From positions 62,001 through 126,000 of the forward strand of contig NZ_SMKF01000002.1 in the NCBI RefSeq assembly GCF_004348325.1: a stretch of 64,000 nucleotides of DNA, read 5' to 3'. Position numbers and translations under genes: made by a program. Shown here piece after piece: positions 7,443 through 16,400 of this stretch. Each line of letters starts with the position of its first letter. Position 1 is the first letter of the stretch. Source of the DNA: Micromonospora sp. KC213 (GTDB lineage Bacteria > Actinomycetota > Actinomycetes > Mycobacteriales > Micromonosporaceae). The notes under the pieces were generated by a model. The model did no database searches and had not been told where the DNA came from. It worked only from the letters and a program-made list of their open reading frames with translations.

Positions 7443-8204
7443 ATGGCCGAAGGTGGTCGGCGTGCGTTGTTGAAGGCTGCGGCGTTTGGTGGTGTCGGGG
7501 CGGGTCTGGCCGCCACGGGACTGCCCGAGCCGGCCGTGGCCGGGTCGGGGTCGCGTGGGCCGCGGGTGGCGATCCTGCTGTACGACGGGATCACCGCGTT
7601 GGACGCGGTTGGGCCGTACGAGGTGCTGTCTCGGGTGCCGGGCGCGTCGGTGGTGACGGTGGCGAAGCGGGTCGGTCCGGTACGTACCGACACTGGCGTG
7701 CTCGGGCTGGTCGCCGACCGGGCGCTGCGGCAGGTGCGGCACGCGGACGTGCTCCTGGTCCCGGGCGCTGGCAACCGGGGCGTGATCGCGGCCATGGAGG
7801 ACGCCGAGACGGTCGACTGGGTGCGCCGGTTGCACGAGCGGAGCACGTGGACGGTGTCCGTCTGTACGGGTGCGTTGATCCTCGGCGCGGCCGGGCTGCT
7901 GCGCGGGCTACCAGCCACCACGTACTGGGCGTCGCGGTCCTATATGGAGTCGACGTTCGGTGCGGTTTACACACCGGGCCGGTTCGTGGAATCCGGGAAG
8001 ATCATCACGGCGGCGGGGGTGTCGGCTGGTATCGACATGGCCCTGCACCTGGCTGCCAAGCTGGTCGACGAAAGAACTGCGCAGGCGCTGCAACTGGCGG
8101 TTGAGTACGACCCGGATCCGCCGTTCGACACCGGCAGTCCGGAGAAGGCCGGCCCCGAGCTGCAGCAGCTCGCGTTGCGGCTGCTGGAGGACGCCGCCGC
8201 GTAG
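7443..8204 (+). CDS. Exported DJ-1/PfpI-family protein with Tat-like signal
   Basis: 253 residues; GAAGGAGG lies six bases before the ATG. The N-terminus GGRRALLKAAAFGGVGAG fits a twin-arginine signal (RRxLLK followed by an uncharged stretch), so the protein is probably folded before export. The rest is one DJ-1/PfpI domain: VAILLYDGITALDAVGPYEV, ADVLLVPGAG, the elbow Cys in SVCTGALILGAAGLL, TTYW, and a TAAGVSAGIDMALHLA helix. Related cytoplasmic proteins include isonitrile hydratase and GlxA sensor domains, but there is no HTH here. Downstream of a GlxA regulator, it may act on or bind a compound outside the cell. Substrate unknown. Confidence 0.8.
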   Translation: MAEGGRRALLKAAAFGGVGAGLAATGLPEPAVAGSGSRGPRVAILLYDGITALDAVGPYEVLSRVPGASVVTVAKRVGPVRTDTGVLGLVADRALRQVRHADVLLVPGAGNRGVIAAMEDAETVDWVRRLHERSTWTVSVCTGALILGAAGLLRGLPATTYWASRSYMESTFGAVYTPGRFVESGKIITAAGVSAGIDMALHLAAKLVDERTAQALQLAVEYDPDPPFDTGSPEKAGPELQQLALRLLEDAAA

Positions 8205-8352
8205 CGGCCAGGTGGCGACCTGTCCCAGTGCGCCGCTGTGGCGGTGTCCGACAGTCGGGCGCCGTCACTGCTGCAGCGACTGCGCTGTTATCCGACGGCG
8301 CTTGTCGTATGCTCCAAATGTCGCATTTCTATGGTTATGGGTAGGGACTTGA

Positions 8353-8925
8353 GTGGTGGATTGGATGACGAGTCTGCTGGAGTCCCTGCTCGGCATCGGC
8401 GCGGAGGAACTCAACCCCGGTCAGATGGCGCTGCGGGCGGTGTCGACCTTCGTGGTGGCGCTGGCGATCGTCCGGCTCGGGCACAAGCGGCTGTTCGGCA
8501 AGGCGACGGCGTTCGACCTCATTGTGGCGATCATCTTCGGTTCGGTCATGAGCCGCGCCATCACGAACAGCCTGGGGCTCGTCGCGGTCTGGCTCGCCGG
8601 CTTCGTGCTCATCATGGTGCATCGGCTGATCGCGACCGTGTCCTGTCACTTCGACTGGTTCGGCCCGCTCGTCAAGGGCCGCCCGGTCCTGCTTGTCGAG
8701 GACGGGCACCTCAACCGTGCCGGGATGCGAAAGAGCCACGTATCCCGGCTGGATCTCGACGAGGCCCTTCGCGGTACGGGAAGTGAGGCGGACCTGTCGC
8801 GTGTGCGGCTCGCCTACCTGGAACGCGACGGCAGTATCAGCGTGGTCCCGCGTGGCGAAGGGCCTCGTGTTCTCGACGTCGCCGTTGACAAGGGTGTCCA
8901 GACCGTACGGATAGCCGTGGAGTAG
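8353..8925 (+). CDS. DUF421 (YetF-type) membrane protein
   Basis: 190 residues from a GTG with a weak AGGGA site. Three hydrophobic helices occupy about residues 25-95 (MALRAVSTFVVALAIVRLGHK, FDLIVAIIFGSVMSRAI, VAVWLAGFVLIMVHRLIA). A soluble C-terminal domain follows, with the family pattern VKGRPVLLVEDGHLNRAGMRK, then a region ending LAYLERDGSISVVPRG. This matches DUF421/YetF proteins, whose role is poorly defined (YetF homologues are linked to spore or stress membranes in Bacillus). It stands alone, convergent with the symporter gene, from which it is separated by 26 bp. Confidence 0.85.
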   Translation: MVDWMTSLLESLLGIGAEELNPGQMALRAVSTFVVALAIVRLGHKRLFGKATAFDLIVAIIFGSVMSRAITNSLGLVAVWLAGFVLIMVHRLIATVSCHFDWFGPLVKGRPVLLVEDGHLNRAGMRKSHVSRLDLDEALRGTGSEADLSRVRLAYLERDGSISVVPRGEGPRVLDVAVDKGVQTVRIAVE

Positions 8926-8951
8926 GCGCGTCGACCGCACCTGCTTGCGCT

Positions 8952-9815
8952 TCAGCCAGTTCGGGCCGTGGCGACGGGCTCCCGCTTGCGCAGTACCCCG
9001 GCGATGGGGAAGAGCAGCGCGAAGCCCGCCAGTGAGGTCGCGATCACCATGACGACCGTTTCGGCGGCGTCGAAGCCCTGGGTGGCCATCACGGTTGCGG
9101 CCGATATGTTGCGTTGCGCGGTGCCGAGCCCGAGTACCTCACGGGCGTTGCGGTCCTTTCCGCCGAGCAGGTAGCCGATGACGAACCCACCTGCGATCAC
9201 CACCAGGGGTGGCACGATCGCTCCCTTGGTGAAGAGGTCGGTGATCGTCGGAATGTTGGCCAGTGTGGTGGCCAGGACGAGCACCACCAACGCGACGGTC
9301 GAAAAGTGGCGGGCGATCGGTGCCAACCGCCGGGCCAGGGCGGGCCAACGGTTGTGGGCCAGCAGGCCGGCGGCGAGCGGCAGGAGCATGGTCAGCAGCA
9401 GCGGCACCGCGAGGGCACCGGCGGAGACATCCGCTTCGGGAAGCACCTGGGGTATCACGATCGGCGCGTACACGACGGTGGCCGGCAGCAGCAGCACCAG
9501 CAGTGTGGCGCTGAGGCTGACCTCGGACTGGGCTACCGCCGTCAACTTGACCAGGAACGGTGCGCCGGCGGACATCGCCACCAGGATCAGCCCCGCCTCC
9601 AGCGGACGGTCGAGCGGCCAGAGCCACAGGATGCCGAGCGCGAGCAGGGGGACCAGCACGAAGTTGGCCAATAGCGCCCGCGCCAGAGCCCCCAGGTCAC
9701 GCAGCGGGCCGAGGATCTGCCTGACCGAGTAGGCGAAGCCCACCGAGAGCATCGAGGTCACGGCGAACAGCAGGACCGCCAGGTTTCCCACCGTGGAGAG
9801 AACGACCTGCATCAT
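8952..9815 (-). CDS. Bile acid:sodium symporter (BASS) family transporter
   Basis: About 287 residues beginning MMQVVLSTVGNLAVLLF; the alternative ATG is one codon later. At least eight hydrophobic segments are visible, with BASS-type features: VGFAYSVRQILGPLRD early, GAPFLVKLTAVAQSEVSLSA in the middle, and GLGTAQRNISAATVMATQ near the C-terminus (the conserved R-N-x-x-A region). BASS proteins carry organic anions with sodium. The start lies 11 bp after the sulfatase stop codon, so the two genes form an operon; uptake of a product or substrate of the sulfatase is a reasonable inference. Confidence 0.85.
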   Translation of the reverse strand: MMQVVLSTVGNLAVLLFAVTSMLSVGFAYSVRQILGPLRDLGALARALLANFVLVPLLALGILWLWPLDRPLEAGLILVAMSAGAPFLVKLTAVAQSEVSLSATLLVLLLPATVVYAPIVIPQVLPEADVSAGALAVPLLLTMLLPLAAGLLAHNRWPALARRLAPIARHFSTVALVVLVLATTLANIPTITDLFTKGAIVPPLVVIAGGFVIGYLLGGKDRNAREVLGLGTAQRNISAATVMATQGFDAAETVVMVIATSLAGFALLFPIAGVLRKREPVATARTG

Positions 9816-9826
9816 CCGATCAGCCC

Positions 9827-11251
9827 CTAGTCCGGCTCGCTGGTCGCGGGCTTCGCCTCCGGCTGCGGCACACCTGGATGACCCGCCGGGTAGGGCAGCA
9901 ACTGCGCGTCGGTTCGCTCCCACGTCTCGCGTAGGTCGTTCAGCAGGTCGGGATGGCGGGCGGCGATGTCCGCCTGCTCACGGCCGTCCACCGAGACGTC
10001 GTAGAGGAGGTGGAAGGGGCCCTCTCGGCGTGGCCAGTTGCCCAGTACCGACCGGTCGCGACGGTCGTACAGGTACTTGAACCGACCGCGGCGTAACGCC
10101 CCCTGATTCGAGGTACGCCAGAACAGGTCGTGCTCGGGGAAGTCGGCGCCGTCGACCAACCACGGCATCAGGTCCACCCCGTCCAGCGGAAAGCCCTCAT
10201 CCGGTGCCGATCCGCCGGCGTCGACCAGTGTCGCGGTCAGGTCGAGGGTGTTGATCGGGTGGTCGGTGACCTGGCCGCCGGTGACGGCCGCCGGCCACCG
10301 CAGGATCAGCGGGACCCGGATGCCACCCTCGGCCAGATCGCCCTTCTCGCCCACGAGCGGCCAGTTCTTCGACCACCGCTCACCGCCGTTGTCGGAGGTG
10401 AAGACAACGACGGTGTTGTCGGCGCGGCCGGCGTCGGCCAATGCGGCGAGCACCTTCCCGACGCCGGCGTCCAGCTCCTCGACCAGCTCGGCGTACTTCG
10501 CCAGCGAGCCGCCGTCAGGGTGGATCAACGGGGTGGGCACCGACTGCTGGCTGAACCTGCGCCGGATCTCCGCGCCGACCTCCCGGTCACCTGGGCCCTC
10601 CCACGGCCAGTGCGGCGCGGTGTAGTTGAGCTGGACGTAGAAGGGGCCGTCGCGGTCGGCGGCGACGAAGTCGGCCGCGCGTTCGGAGATCAGGGAGGTG
10701 TAGTAGCCGGCCTCCTCGACCGGAGTCTCACCCTCGTACAGGTCGGCCTCGCCCATTGTGCTGACGTGCTCGAAGTAGTCGATCGCTCCGTCGAAGTTGC
10801 CGAAGAAGGTCTGGAAACCGATGCGCAACGGGCTGTACCAGGGCAGCCACCCGCAGTGCCACTTACCGAACATTGCCGTCTGGTAACCCGCGGCCAGCAG
10901 CAACGACGACAGGGTCGGATGCTCGGCCGGAATCCCGCTGCCCTCCGCGTGCGTGGTCAGCGGCTCTTCCAGGCCCGCCGGCAACCGGGTCGGATAGCGC
11001 CCGGTGTACAGCCCGATGCGGGTCGGAGAGCACCACGGCGTGCACGCGTAGCCGTGGCGGAACAGCAGGCCCTCCCCGGCCAGTCGATCGAGGTTCGGCG
11101 TGCGGATCGCCGTCGAGCCGTAACAGCCGAGATCCGCCCAGCCCAGATCGTCGGCCAGGATGAACAGGATGTTGGGCGGCTCGGCTGGCCGGCTCGCACC
11201 TGGCTGTCCGGCCCGCACCGGTATCCCTCGAGCCGGACCCGTCGTCGCCAT
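9827..11251 (-). CDS. Type I sulfatase (arylsulfatase family)
   Basis: 474 residues. The N-terminal metal site is in NILFILADDLGWADLG. The formylglycine motif is CSPTRIGLYTG (C-x-P-x-R), so the Cys must be oxidised by a formylglycine-generating enzyme, which is not in this window. Later signatures include FGKWHCGW, NYTAPHWPWEGP and the second metal pair in FTSDNGGERWSKN. There is no signal peptide, so the enzyme is probably cytoplasmic. It would hydrolyse sulfate esters and shares an operon with the BASS transporter, which may import a sulfated organic anion. A short hairpin lies just upstream of the start. Confidence 0.9.
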   Translation of the reverse strand: MATTGPARGIPVRAGQPGASRPAEPPNILFILADDLGWADLGCYGSTAIRTPNLDRLAGEGLLFRHGYACTPWCSPTRIGLYTGRYPTRLPAGLEEPLTTHAEGSGIPAEHPTLSSLLLAAGYQTAMFGKWHCGWLPWYSPLRIGFQTFFGNFDGAIDYFEHVSTMGEADLYEGETPVEEAGYYTSLISERAADFVAADRDGPFYVQLNYTAPHWPWEGPGDREVGAEIRRRFSQQSVPTPLIHPDGGSLAKYAELVEELDAGVGKVLAALADAGRADNTVVVFTSDNGGERWSKNWPLVGEKGDLAEGGIRVPLILRWPAAVTGGQVTDHPINTLDLTATLVDAGGSAPDEGFPLDGVDLMPWLVDGADFPEHDLFWRTSNQGALRRGRFKYLYDRRDRSVLGNWPRREGPFHLLYDVSVDGREQADIAARHPDLLNDLRETWERTDAQLLPYPAGHPGVPQPEAKPATSEPD

Positions 11252-11271
11252 ACGGCCCTATACCTTCTCGT

Positions 11272-11288
11272 GGAGGTTCCTAACCTCC
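11272..11288. promoter_or_regulatory. Inverted repeat ahead of the sulfatase operon
   Basis: GGAGGTT and AACCTCC flank a 3-base spacer, a perfect 7-bp inverted repeat about 20 bp upstream of the sulfatase ATG on its leader strand. It could be an operator or an RNA hairpin in the leader. On the gene strand it contains an SD-like GGAGG that is too distant to serve the annotated start. Confidence 0.35.
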
Positions 11289-11394
11289 TACCGACGCTGG
11301 GCCGCACCACCTGGACCTCCTGGAGAGCGGATCCACCGACCACCACCGCGAGGGTGTCCGTGGGCCTGCCAGCCGGGGATACCGGTGGTCGGTG

Positions 11395-12792
11395 TCAGTG
11401 GCGCAGGTGGAACGGCCGGGGGTACGGGCCAGGTCGGTAGGGGGCGTAGGCGTGGGTCGCCGTGGGGTCCAGGTCCGCTGCGAGTCGGTTCAGCGTGCCA
11501 GGGGACGTGTCGGGCCACTGTCCTGCGCTGATCCTGTGATCGAGGGCGTCAACTGCCGCCAGCATCTCACCGGTGGTGAAGGTGCAGTGTCCGGCTCGGT
11601 GGACGTATCCCTGGCGCAACAGTCGCGAGCGGCCGGCGTCGCTGACCGCTTCGGCGTAGGCTTTCTCGGCCTGTACCGGGACGAGCGGGTCGCCGGTGGT
11701 GTGGATGCTGATCATCGGCGTGGTGAGCCGGCCGGTGAAGGAGATGTTTCGGATCATGTGGCGGACCGCTGCCGGATCTGCGGTGATGCGCGGTGCGGCG
11801 GCCAGCGCGGCCAGGTCGTCGCGCAGCGACAGCCCTGACCGCGCGTACAACTGCTCGACCTGCTGTCGGTTGGCGGAGTGCGCGAAGATGCGGCCGTAGT
11901 CGACGCCGATGTTCCAGGACATGTTGCCGCCGGCGTGTTCTTCGGCTTCCTGCCGCCAGGTGAGCCCCGTCTTGACGAACTGGCGGAGCGCCTCGAACTG
12001 GTTGCGCTGTGCGGTGTCGTGGTCGTCCGCGTCCGGTTCCGGCCGAGCCGGGTCGGTCCATGCCGGGATGTTGCGAAACGCTGCGGCGAGCGCGATGCGG
12101 GCGCGGCCCTGCGGGGTCGCCTGTGCCGCGTCGAGGGCGGCGGTCAGTTCGGCGGTGGAGGCGAGGGCGGCGGCCTGTCCGGGCAGTCGTACCAACGGTG
12201 CGGTCGAGCCCGCCGCCAGCAGGGCGCGGATGGCGAAGAGGGTGTCGACGTTGTTGTTCCAGTTGGCTACGGCGCCCTGTTGGAGTCCGCACATGGTCAC
12301 CGTTCCGTCGAACCGGTGGCTGAATCGTTCGGCGAGTCCGGTGGTGATCATGCCCCCCATGGACGTACCCCACGCGATCGTTCGCCGGGCCGGGCCGAAC
12401 TGGGCTTCGAACTTGTCCAACGTGGCCAGTTGAGCGGACAGGGCCCCCTGCACAATCCAACCGGTCGCGGGGTACGAGGATCCGATCTGCGCGTATCCGG
12501 CCTCCAGCAACGCGGTGCGGACGTTGTCGCTGGGCGCGTTGCGGGCCGGGTTCGCCACGTTGTCGGGCACGTAGCCATGGCTGTAGAGCAGCACGGTGCC
12601 GTTCCAGTTCGCCGGCACGTCCATCACGTAGGTCGAGCCATCAGGTAGCACACCCTCCACCCGGGGTGGCGCCGCGGCGCTCGCGGGCGTGGGGTCGACT
12701 GCGGGGCCGAGCACGGCGACGAGTAGCACGGTCACGACCGTGGCGGCAGCCTTGCTCACGGCGCGGCGGAAGAGAAGAACTTCACGGGCCAT
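11395..12792 (-). CDS. Secreted alpha/beta hydrolase (serine esterase/peptidase-like)
   Basis: 465 residues. The start at 12792 is chosen for CGGAG six bases upstream. A Sec signal runs to about residue 38 (KAAATVVTVLLVAVLGPAV, then ASAA). The alpha/beta-hydrolase landmarks are VLLYSHGY (oxyanion side), the nucleophile Ser in WGTSMGGM, an acid region SIHTTGDPLVPVQAE and the catalytic His in YVHRAGHC. The long middle part (about 180-340) is a helical cap-like region. It is likely an extracellular esterase, lipase or peptidase; the sequence does not settle which. It is a single gene, and the next gene on the strand lies 127 bp upstream. Confidence 0.82.
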   Translation of the reverse strand: MAREVLLFRRAVSKAAATVVTVLLVAVLGPAVDPTPASAAAPPRVEGVLPDGSTYVMDVPANWNGTVLLYSHGYVPDNVANPARNAPSDNVRTALLEAGYAQIGSSYPATGWIVQGALSAQLATLDKFEAQFGPARRTIAWGTSMGGMITTGLAERFSHRFDGTVTMCGLQQGAVANWNNNVDTLFAIRALLAAGSTAPLVRLPGQAAALASTAELTAALDAAQATPQGRARIALAAAFRNIPAWTDPARPEPDADDHDTAQRNQFEALRQFVKTGLTWRQEAEEHAGGNMSWNIGVDYGRIFAHSANRQQVEQLYARSGLSLRDDLAALAAAPRITADPAAVRHMIRNISFTGRLTTPMISIHTTGDPLVPVQAEKAYAEAVSDAGRSRLLRQGYVHRAGHCTFTTGEMLAAVDALDHRISAGQWPDTSPGTLNRLAADLDPTATHAYAPYRPGPYPRPFHLRH

Positions 12793-12919
12793 CGGCACTC
12801 CGTTCGGCGAATCCCGGTCCGGCTGCAAGGTCACGACCAGTCAACCAGTGTTCGTGATCTAGGTCCAAGCAATGTGGTCAATCAGATGGGCGGCGTGGAC
12901 GACGAACGTGCCAACCGGC

Positions 12920-13951
12920 TCACCGCCGCACTGCGGGAGTGCCTGGGGAACTGAGGTCGGAACCTGGGCGAACCGCGGGCCACGCCGTGCGCCGGGAGGC
13001 GGCCCGGCCGAGGCGCCCGGCGAGCGTGTCGACGTGTGCGCGTAGCTCCGCCGGTTCACGTACCGCGAACTCGAAGCCGAACGCGGCCACCCACACGGCG
13101 AGCTGGTCGAGGTTGTCCGACCCGATCCGCAACGTGCAGGTGTGCTCGTCGATCCGCTCGATCACACCCAGAGTGGGCGGCACCTCCTCGGCGACCGCGT
13201 CCGCCGGCGCGTACATGGTCAGGACCGCCTGGTGCCGGTACTGCCGGGACGTCATGCCGAGGGCGACGTGGACGGCGACGTCCTCGGCCGGCAGCGGTCG
13301 TGGCCGGAACCGGGGCCCGGCTGGCACGCGCGGCGACAGCCGGTCGGTGCGGAACGTCCGCCAGTCCGCCGCCTGGACGTCCCAACCGTAGAGGTACCAA
13401 CGCCGTCCGCTGTGGACGATGCGGTACGGCTCCACGTCGCGTCGAGATGTCGAGCCGTCGCGGGCGACGTAGTCAAAGCGCAGTCGTTCACAATCGCGCA
13501 CGGCCGCCGCCACGGCGGTGAGGATCGTGGGATCCACCGTCGGTCCGGACGCCGGCAGCGTCACCACCGCCGCGCCGAAGGCATTCACCCGATGCCGCAG
13601 TCGTGCCGGCAACACCTGGTCGACCTTCGCCAGCGCGCGGACCGACGTTTCCTCGATGCCGGTGACGGCCAGCGCCGCCGCCGTCCGCAGGCTGACGGCG
13701 ACGGCCACCGCTTCGTCGTCGTCGAGCAGCAGCGGCGGCAGCGCCGCGCCGGCCGCCAGCCGGTATCCGCCGCCGACGCCGCCGATCGCCTCGATCGGGT
13801 ACCCGAGAAGCCGCAGTTTGTCGACGTCGCGACGCACCGTGCGCGCGCTCACGTCGAGGCGTTCCGCCAGCGCCCCGCCCGACCAGTCTCGCCGGGACTG
13901 CAGCAGGGACAGCAGCCGCAGCAACCGCGCCGACACGTTCAACACGCTCAC
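12920..13951 (-). CDS. WYL-domain (YafY-type) DNA-binding regulator
   Basis: 343 residues from a GTG start. The N-terminal winged HTH (LLRLLSLLQSRRDWSGGALA, then SARTVRRDVDKLRLLG) is followed by a GVGGGYRL turn typical of DeoR-like WYL regulators. The WYL domain spans about 140-225, with the motif seen as RRWYLYGWD and FRTDRLS, followed by a WCX-type C-terminal domain. WYL domains bind small ligands or nucleic acids. It is divergent from an NmrA-like reductase 57 bp away, the usual arrangement for this family, so that gene is the likely target. Confidence 0.88.
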   Translation of the reverse strand: MSVLNVSARLLRLLSLLQSRRDWSGGALAERLDVSARTVRRDVDKLRLLGYPIEAIGGVGGGYRLAAGAALPPLLLDDDEAVAVAVSLRTAAALAVTGIEETSVRALAKVDQVLPARLRHRVNAFGAAVVTLPASGPTVDPTILTAVAAAVRDCERLRFDYVARDGSTSRRDVEPYRIVHSGRRWYLYGWDVQAADWRTFRTDRLSPRVPAGPRFRPRPLPAEDVAVHVALGMTSRQYRHQAVLTMYAPADAVAEEVPPTLGVIERIDEHTCTLRIGSDNLDQLAVWVAAFGFEFAVREPAELRAHVDTLAGRLGRAASRRTAWPAVRPGSDLSSPGTPAVRR

Positions 13952-13956
13952 AGCAT

Positions 13957-14001
13957 GTCAGGCATTCGCGGACAGGATCTGACCGCGGATCTTTCTAGCG
14001 T
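13957..14001. promoter_or_regulatory. Divergent promoter of WYL regulator and NmrA-like gene
   Basis: TAGCGT (13996-14001) ends seven bases before the ATG at 14009 and fits a leaderless -10 box. The GGAGGT between them is too close to the ATG to work as a normal ribosome-binding site. An inverted repeat GTCAG (13957-13961) / CTGAC (13979-13983) lies just upstream and could bind the WYL protein. Confidence 0.35.
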
Positions 14002-14008
14002 CGGAGGT

Positions 14009-14830
14009 ATGACGATTCTCGTGACCGGAGCCACCGGCACCGTCGGCCGCCACCTCGTCGCGCAGCTGGCAGCCGCCGGACATCCCGTCCGCGCCCTGAC
14101 CCGCCGCCCGACGGAGGCCAACCTGCCCGACGGTGTCGACGTGACCGCCGGCAACCTCACCGACCTCGACAGCCTGGTGGACGCGTTCGCCGGCGTCACC
14201 GCGGCCCACCTCATCACGTTCGGCGACGACTACGCCCCGCTCAAGGAGGCCGACCGGATCGTCGATCTGGCGCGGCGAGCGGGGGTCCGCAGGGTCACCG
14301 TTCTTCGCGGTGACATCAGCAAGGGCCCGCTGGAGGAGGCCGTCGAGGCCAGCGGACTGCAGTGGACCCACCTGTCGCCGGTCGAATTCATGTCCAACAC
14401 GCTGGATTGGGCCGAGAGCATCCGCGCCGAAGGAATCGTCCGCGAGGCGTTCCCGGACGCGAAGAGCGCGCTGATCCACGAGGCCGACATCGCCGCGGTC
14501 GCGGCGGTCGCGCTCACCACCGACGGGCACGCCGGGCGGGACCTTTGGCTCACCGGCCCGCAGGCGCTGACCGTCCCGGAGCGCATCGAACAGCTCGGCC
14601 AGGTGCTCGGCCGCGAGATCCGGTACGTCGAGCTGACCACCGACGAGGTCATCGCCCGGTGGCGTGCGGAGGGATACTCCGACGAGGACATCGAGTTCTT
14701 CCTCACCATGCGCACCAACCCACCCGAGGCCGGCTACACCGTGCTGCCGACCGTCGAACAGGTCACCGGTCGCCCGGCACGGACGTTCACCAACTGGGTA
14801 CGCGAGAACACGGCAGCCTTTCAACCCTGA
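14009..14830 (+). CDS. NmrA-like NAD(P)-binding reductase/epimerase
   Basis: 273 residues. It has the Rossmann glycine motif ILVTGATGTVGRHLVAQL at the N-terminus, then RALTRRP, DLTDLDSL and a middle core VTVLRGDISKGPLEEAVEA without the classical YxxxK dyad. This matches atypical short-chain proteins of the NmrA / quinone-oxidoreductase (QOR2) / azoreductase kind. It closely resembles the protein at 37492-38340 (both share LVTGATG, SNTLxWAE, EADxAAVA and TGPQALT). It is probably an NAD(P)H-dependent reductase for quinones or aldehydes, controlled by the divergent WYL regulator. Confidence 0.85.
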   Translation: MTILVTGATGTVGRHLVAQLAAAGHPVRALTRRPTEANLPDGVDVTAGNLTDLDSLVDAFAGVTAAHLITFGDDYAPLKEADRIVDLARRAGVRRVTVLRGDISKGPLEEAVEASGLQWTHLSPVEFMSNTLDWAESIRAEGIVREAFPDAKSALIHEADIAAVAAVALTTDGHAGRDLWLTGPQALTVPERIEQLGQVLGREIRYVELTTDEVIARWRAEGYSDEDIEFFLTMRTNPPEAGYTVLPTVEQVTGRPARTFTNWVRENTAAFQP

Positions 14831-15051
14831 TTCTGCCTCGGTCGGTCTCACCTTGTGCCGCCGCGACCCGAAGCGGCATAACCATCGATGATCGACAAAG
14901 CTGGCATTCGACGCGGCATGGAGATCGGCACCTTGCGGTAATAGGGAACTTGCTCCCTTCGCGCCCCTTCTTGCGTCAGGGGGGTACGCCCCGCCGGTGC
15001 CTCTAACATGGAGGGCCGGCGGTGCGCCCATCCGATGGAGGATCGACAAGA

Positions 15052-16374
15052 ATGTACGACGCGATCGTGATCGGGGCCCGCTGTTCGGGGGCGTCCACGG
15101 CGATGCTGCTCGCTCGACGTGGTTACCGGGTGCTGGTGGTGGACCGCTCATCGTTTCCCAGCGACGTCATATCGACGCACTTTCTGTGGCCGCACGGAAT
15201 GTCCTACCTGAACCGGTGGGGACTGCTGGAGCAGGTGCTGGCGGTCACCCCGGCGCAGACCGAGATCGACGTGGTCAACGACGGAATCCGGTTGACCGGT
15301 TCGGTCCCGGCGGAGCTGCTGCGAGCCTACTTCCGCGACCTGCATGGCGACGGTTCGGGAGTGGTGCGCACCTACGCCTCGATCCGGCGCAGCGTGCTGG
15401 ACCAGATCCTGGTCCAGGCGGCGGCCAAGGCCGGCGCCGAGGTACGCACCAACTTCACCGTCCGTGACCTGATCGTCGAGGACGGGCGGGTCGTCGGCAT
15501 CCGGGGCCGCGCCCCCGACGGGCGGTCGGTCGAGGAGCGGGCCCGGATCGTCGTCGGTGCCGACGGCCGGAACTCGTTCGTGGCGCGTACCCTCCAGCTG
15601 CCCAAGTTCGACGAGCGCCCGCGGTGCACCTTCGCCTACTGGAGCTACTACTCCGGATTCAGCATCGAGACCGCGCAGCTGCACCGGCGGGGACGGCTGG
15701 CCTGCGCTGTCGTACCGACCAACTTCGAGCAGAACATGGTCCTGGTGTGGGGGCCGAGCGAGTGGTCCCGGGAGTTCCGCGCCGACGTACCCGGCAACTA
15801 CCAGCGGGCGCTGGACTTCGTCAGCCCGGAACTCGGTGAGCTGGTGCGCGCCCAGGGGACCCGGGAGGAGCGCATCTACGGCACCCTCGACCAGGCGGCG
15901 TTCCTCCGGCCGCTGCACGGGCCCGGCTGGGTGCTCGTCGGCGACGCTGAATCGTTCAAAGACCAGTGCACCGCGATCGGGATGACACACGCCTTCCGGG
16001 ACGCCGAGCTGGCCTCCGCCGCGCTGGACCGCTGGCTGTCCGACGACGCGTCGTTCGACGAGGTGATGGCGTCGTACGAGAGGCGACGCCGCGGCCAGGA
16101 CGCGGCGGCCTACTACGACTACGTCTGCACGCTCGCCGAGATGCGTCCGTACCGGCACGACGAGCTTCAGCTGTTCGTCGCGCTGCGCGGCAACCAGCAG
16201 GAGATCGACCGGTTCATCGCCACCCACGCCGACGTCGCGCCGGTCTCGGAGTTCTTCCAGGCATCGAACCTGTTCCTGCTCAACGACGCGGCGAAGGAAA
16301 CGTCCGCCGGCTACCCGATCTTCGAGGACTTCGCCGCGACGTCCCGCATGTACCAGCAGAACCTTTTCGCCTGA
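15052..16374 (+). CDS. FAD-dependent oxidoreductase (PHBH / geranylgeranyl-reductase fold)
   Basis: 440 residues; GGAGG lies nine bases before the ATG. The FAD-binding GxGxxG-type motif near the N-terminus is AIVIGARCSGASTAMLLARR, with the dinucleotide acidic end at VLVVDRS. The second FAD signature is GADGRNSFVARTL, and the third (GD motif) is WVLVGDAESFKDQCTAIGMTHAFRDAEL. This is the fold of group A flavin monooxygenases and prenyl reductases. The stop lies 26 bp before the alpha-oxoamine synthase start, so the two are co-transcribed and probably act in sequence on the same molecule. The 221-bp gap before it carries a TAACAT -10-like element near 15005 and no other gene. Confidence 0.85.
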   Translation: MYDAIVIGARCSGASTAMLLARRGYRVLVVDRSSFPSDVISTHFLWPHGMSYLNRWGLLEQVLAVTPAQTEIDVVNDGIRLTGSVPAELLRAYFRDLHGDGSGVVRTYASIRRSVLDQILVQAAAKAGAEVRTNFTVRDLIVEDGRVVGIRGRAPDGRSVEERARIVVGADGRNSFVARTLQLPKFDERPRCTFAYWSYYSGFSIETAQLHRRGRLACAVVPTNFEQNMVLVWGPSEWSREFRADVPGNYQRALDFVSPELGELVRAQGTREERIYGTLDQAAFLRPLHGPGWVLVGDAESFKDQCTAIGMTHAFRDAELASAALDRWLSDDASFDEVMASYERRRRGQDAAAYYDYVCTLAEMRPYRHDELQLFVALRGNQQEIDRFIATHADVAPVSEFFQASNLFLLNDAAKETSAGYPIFEDFAATSRMYQQNLFA

Positions 16375-16400
16375 CACACCTTGCCCCGGGAGGCAACACC

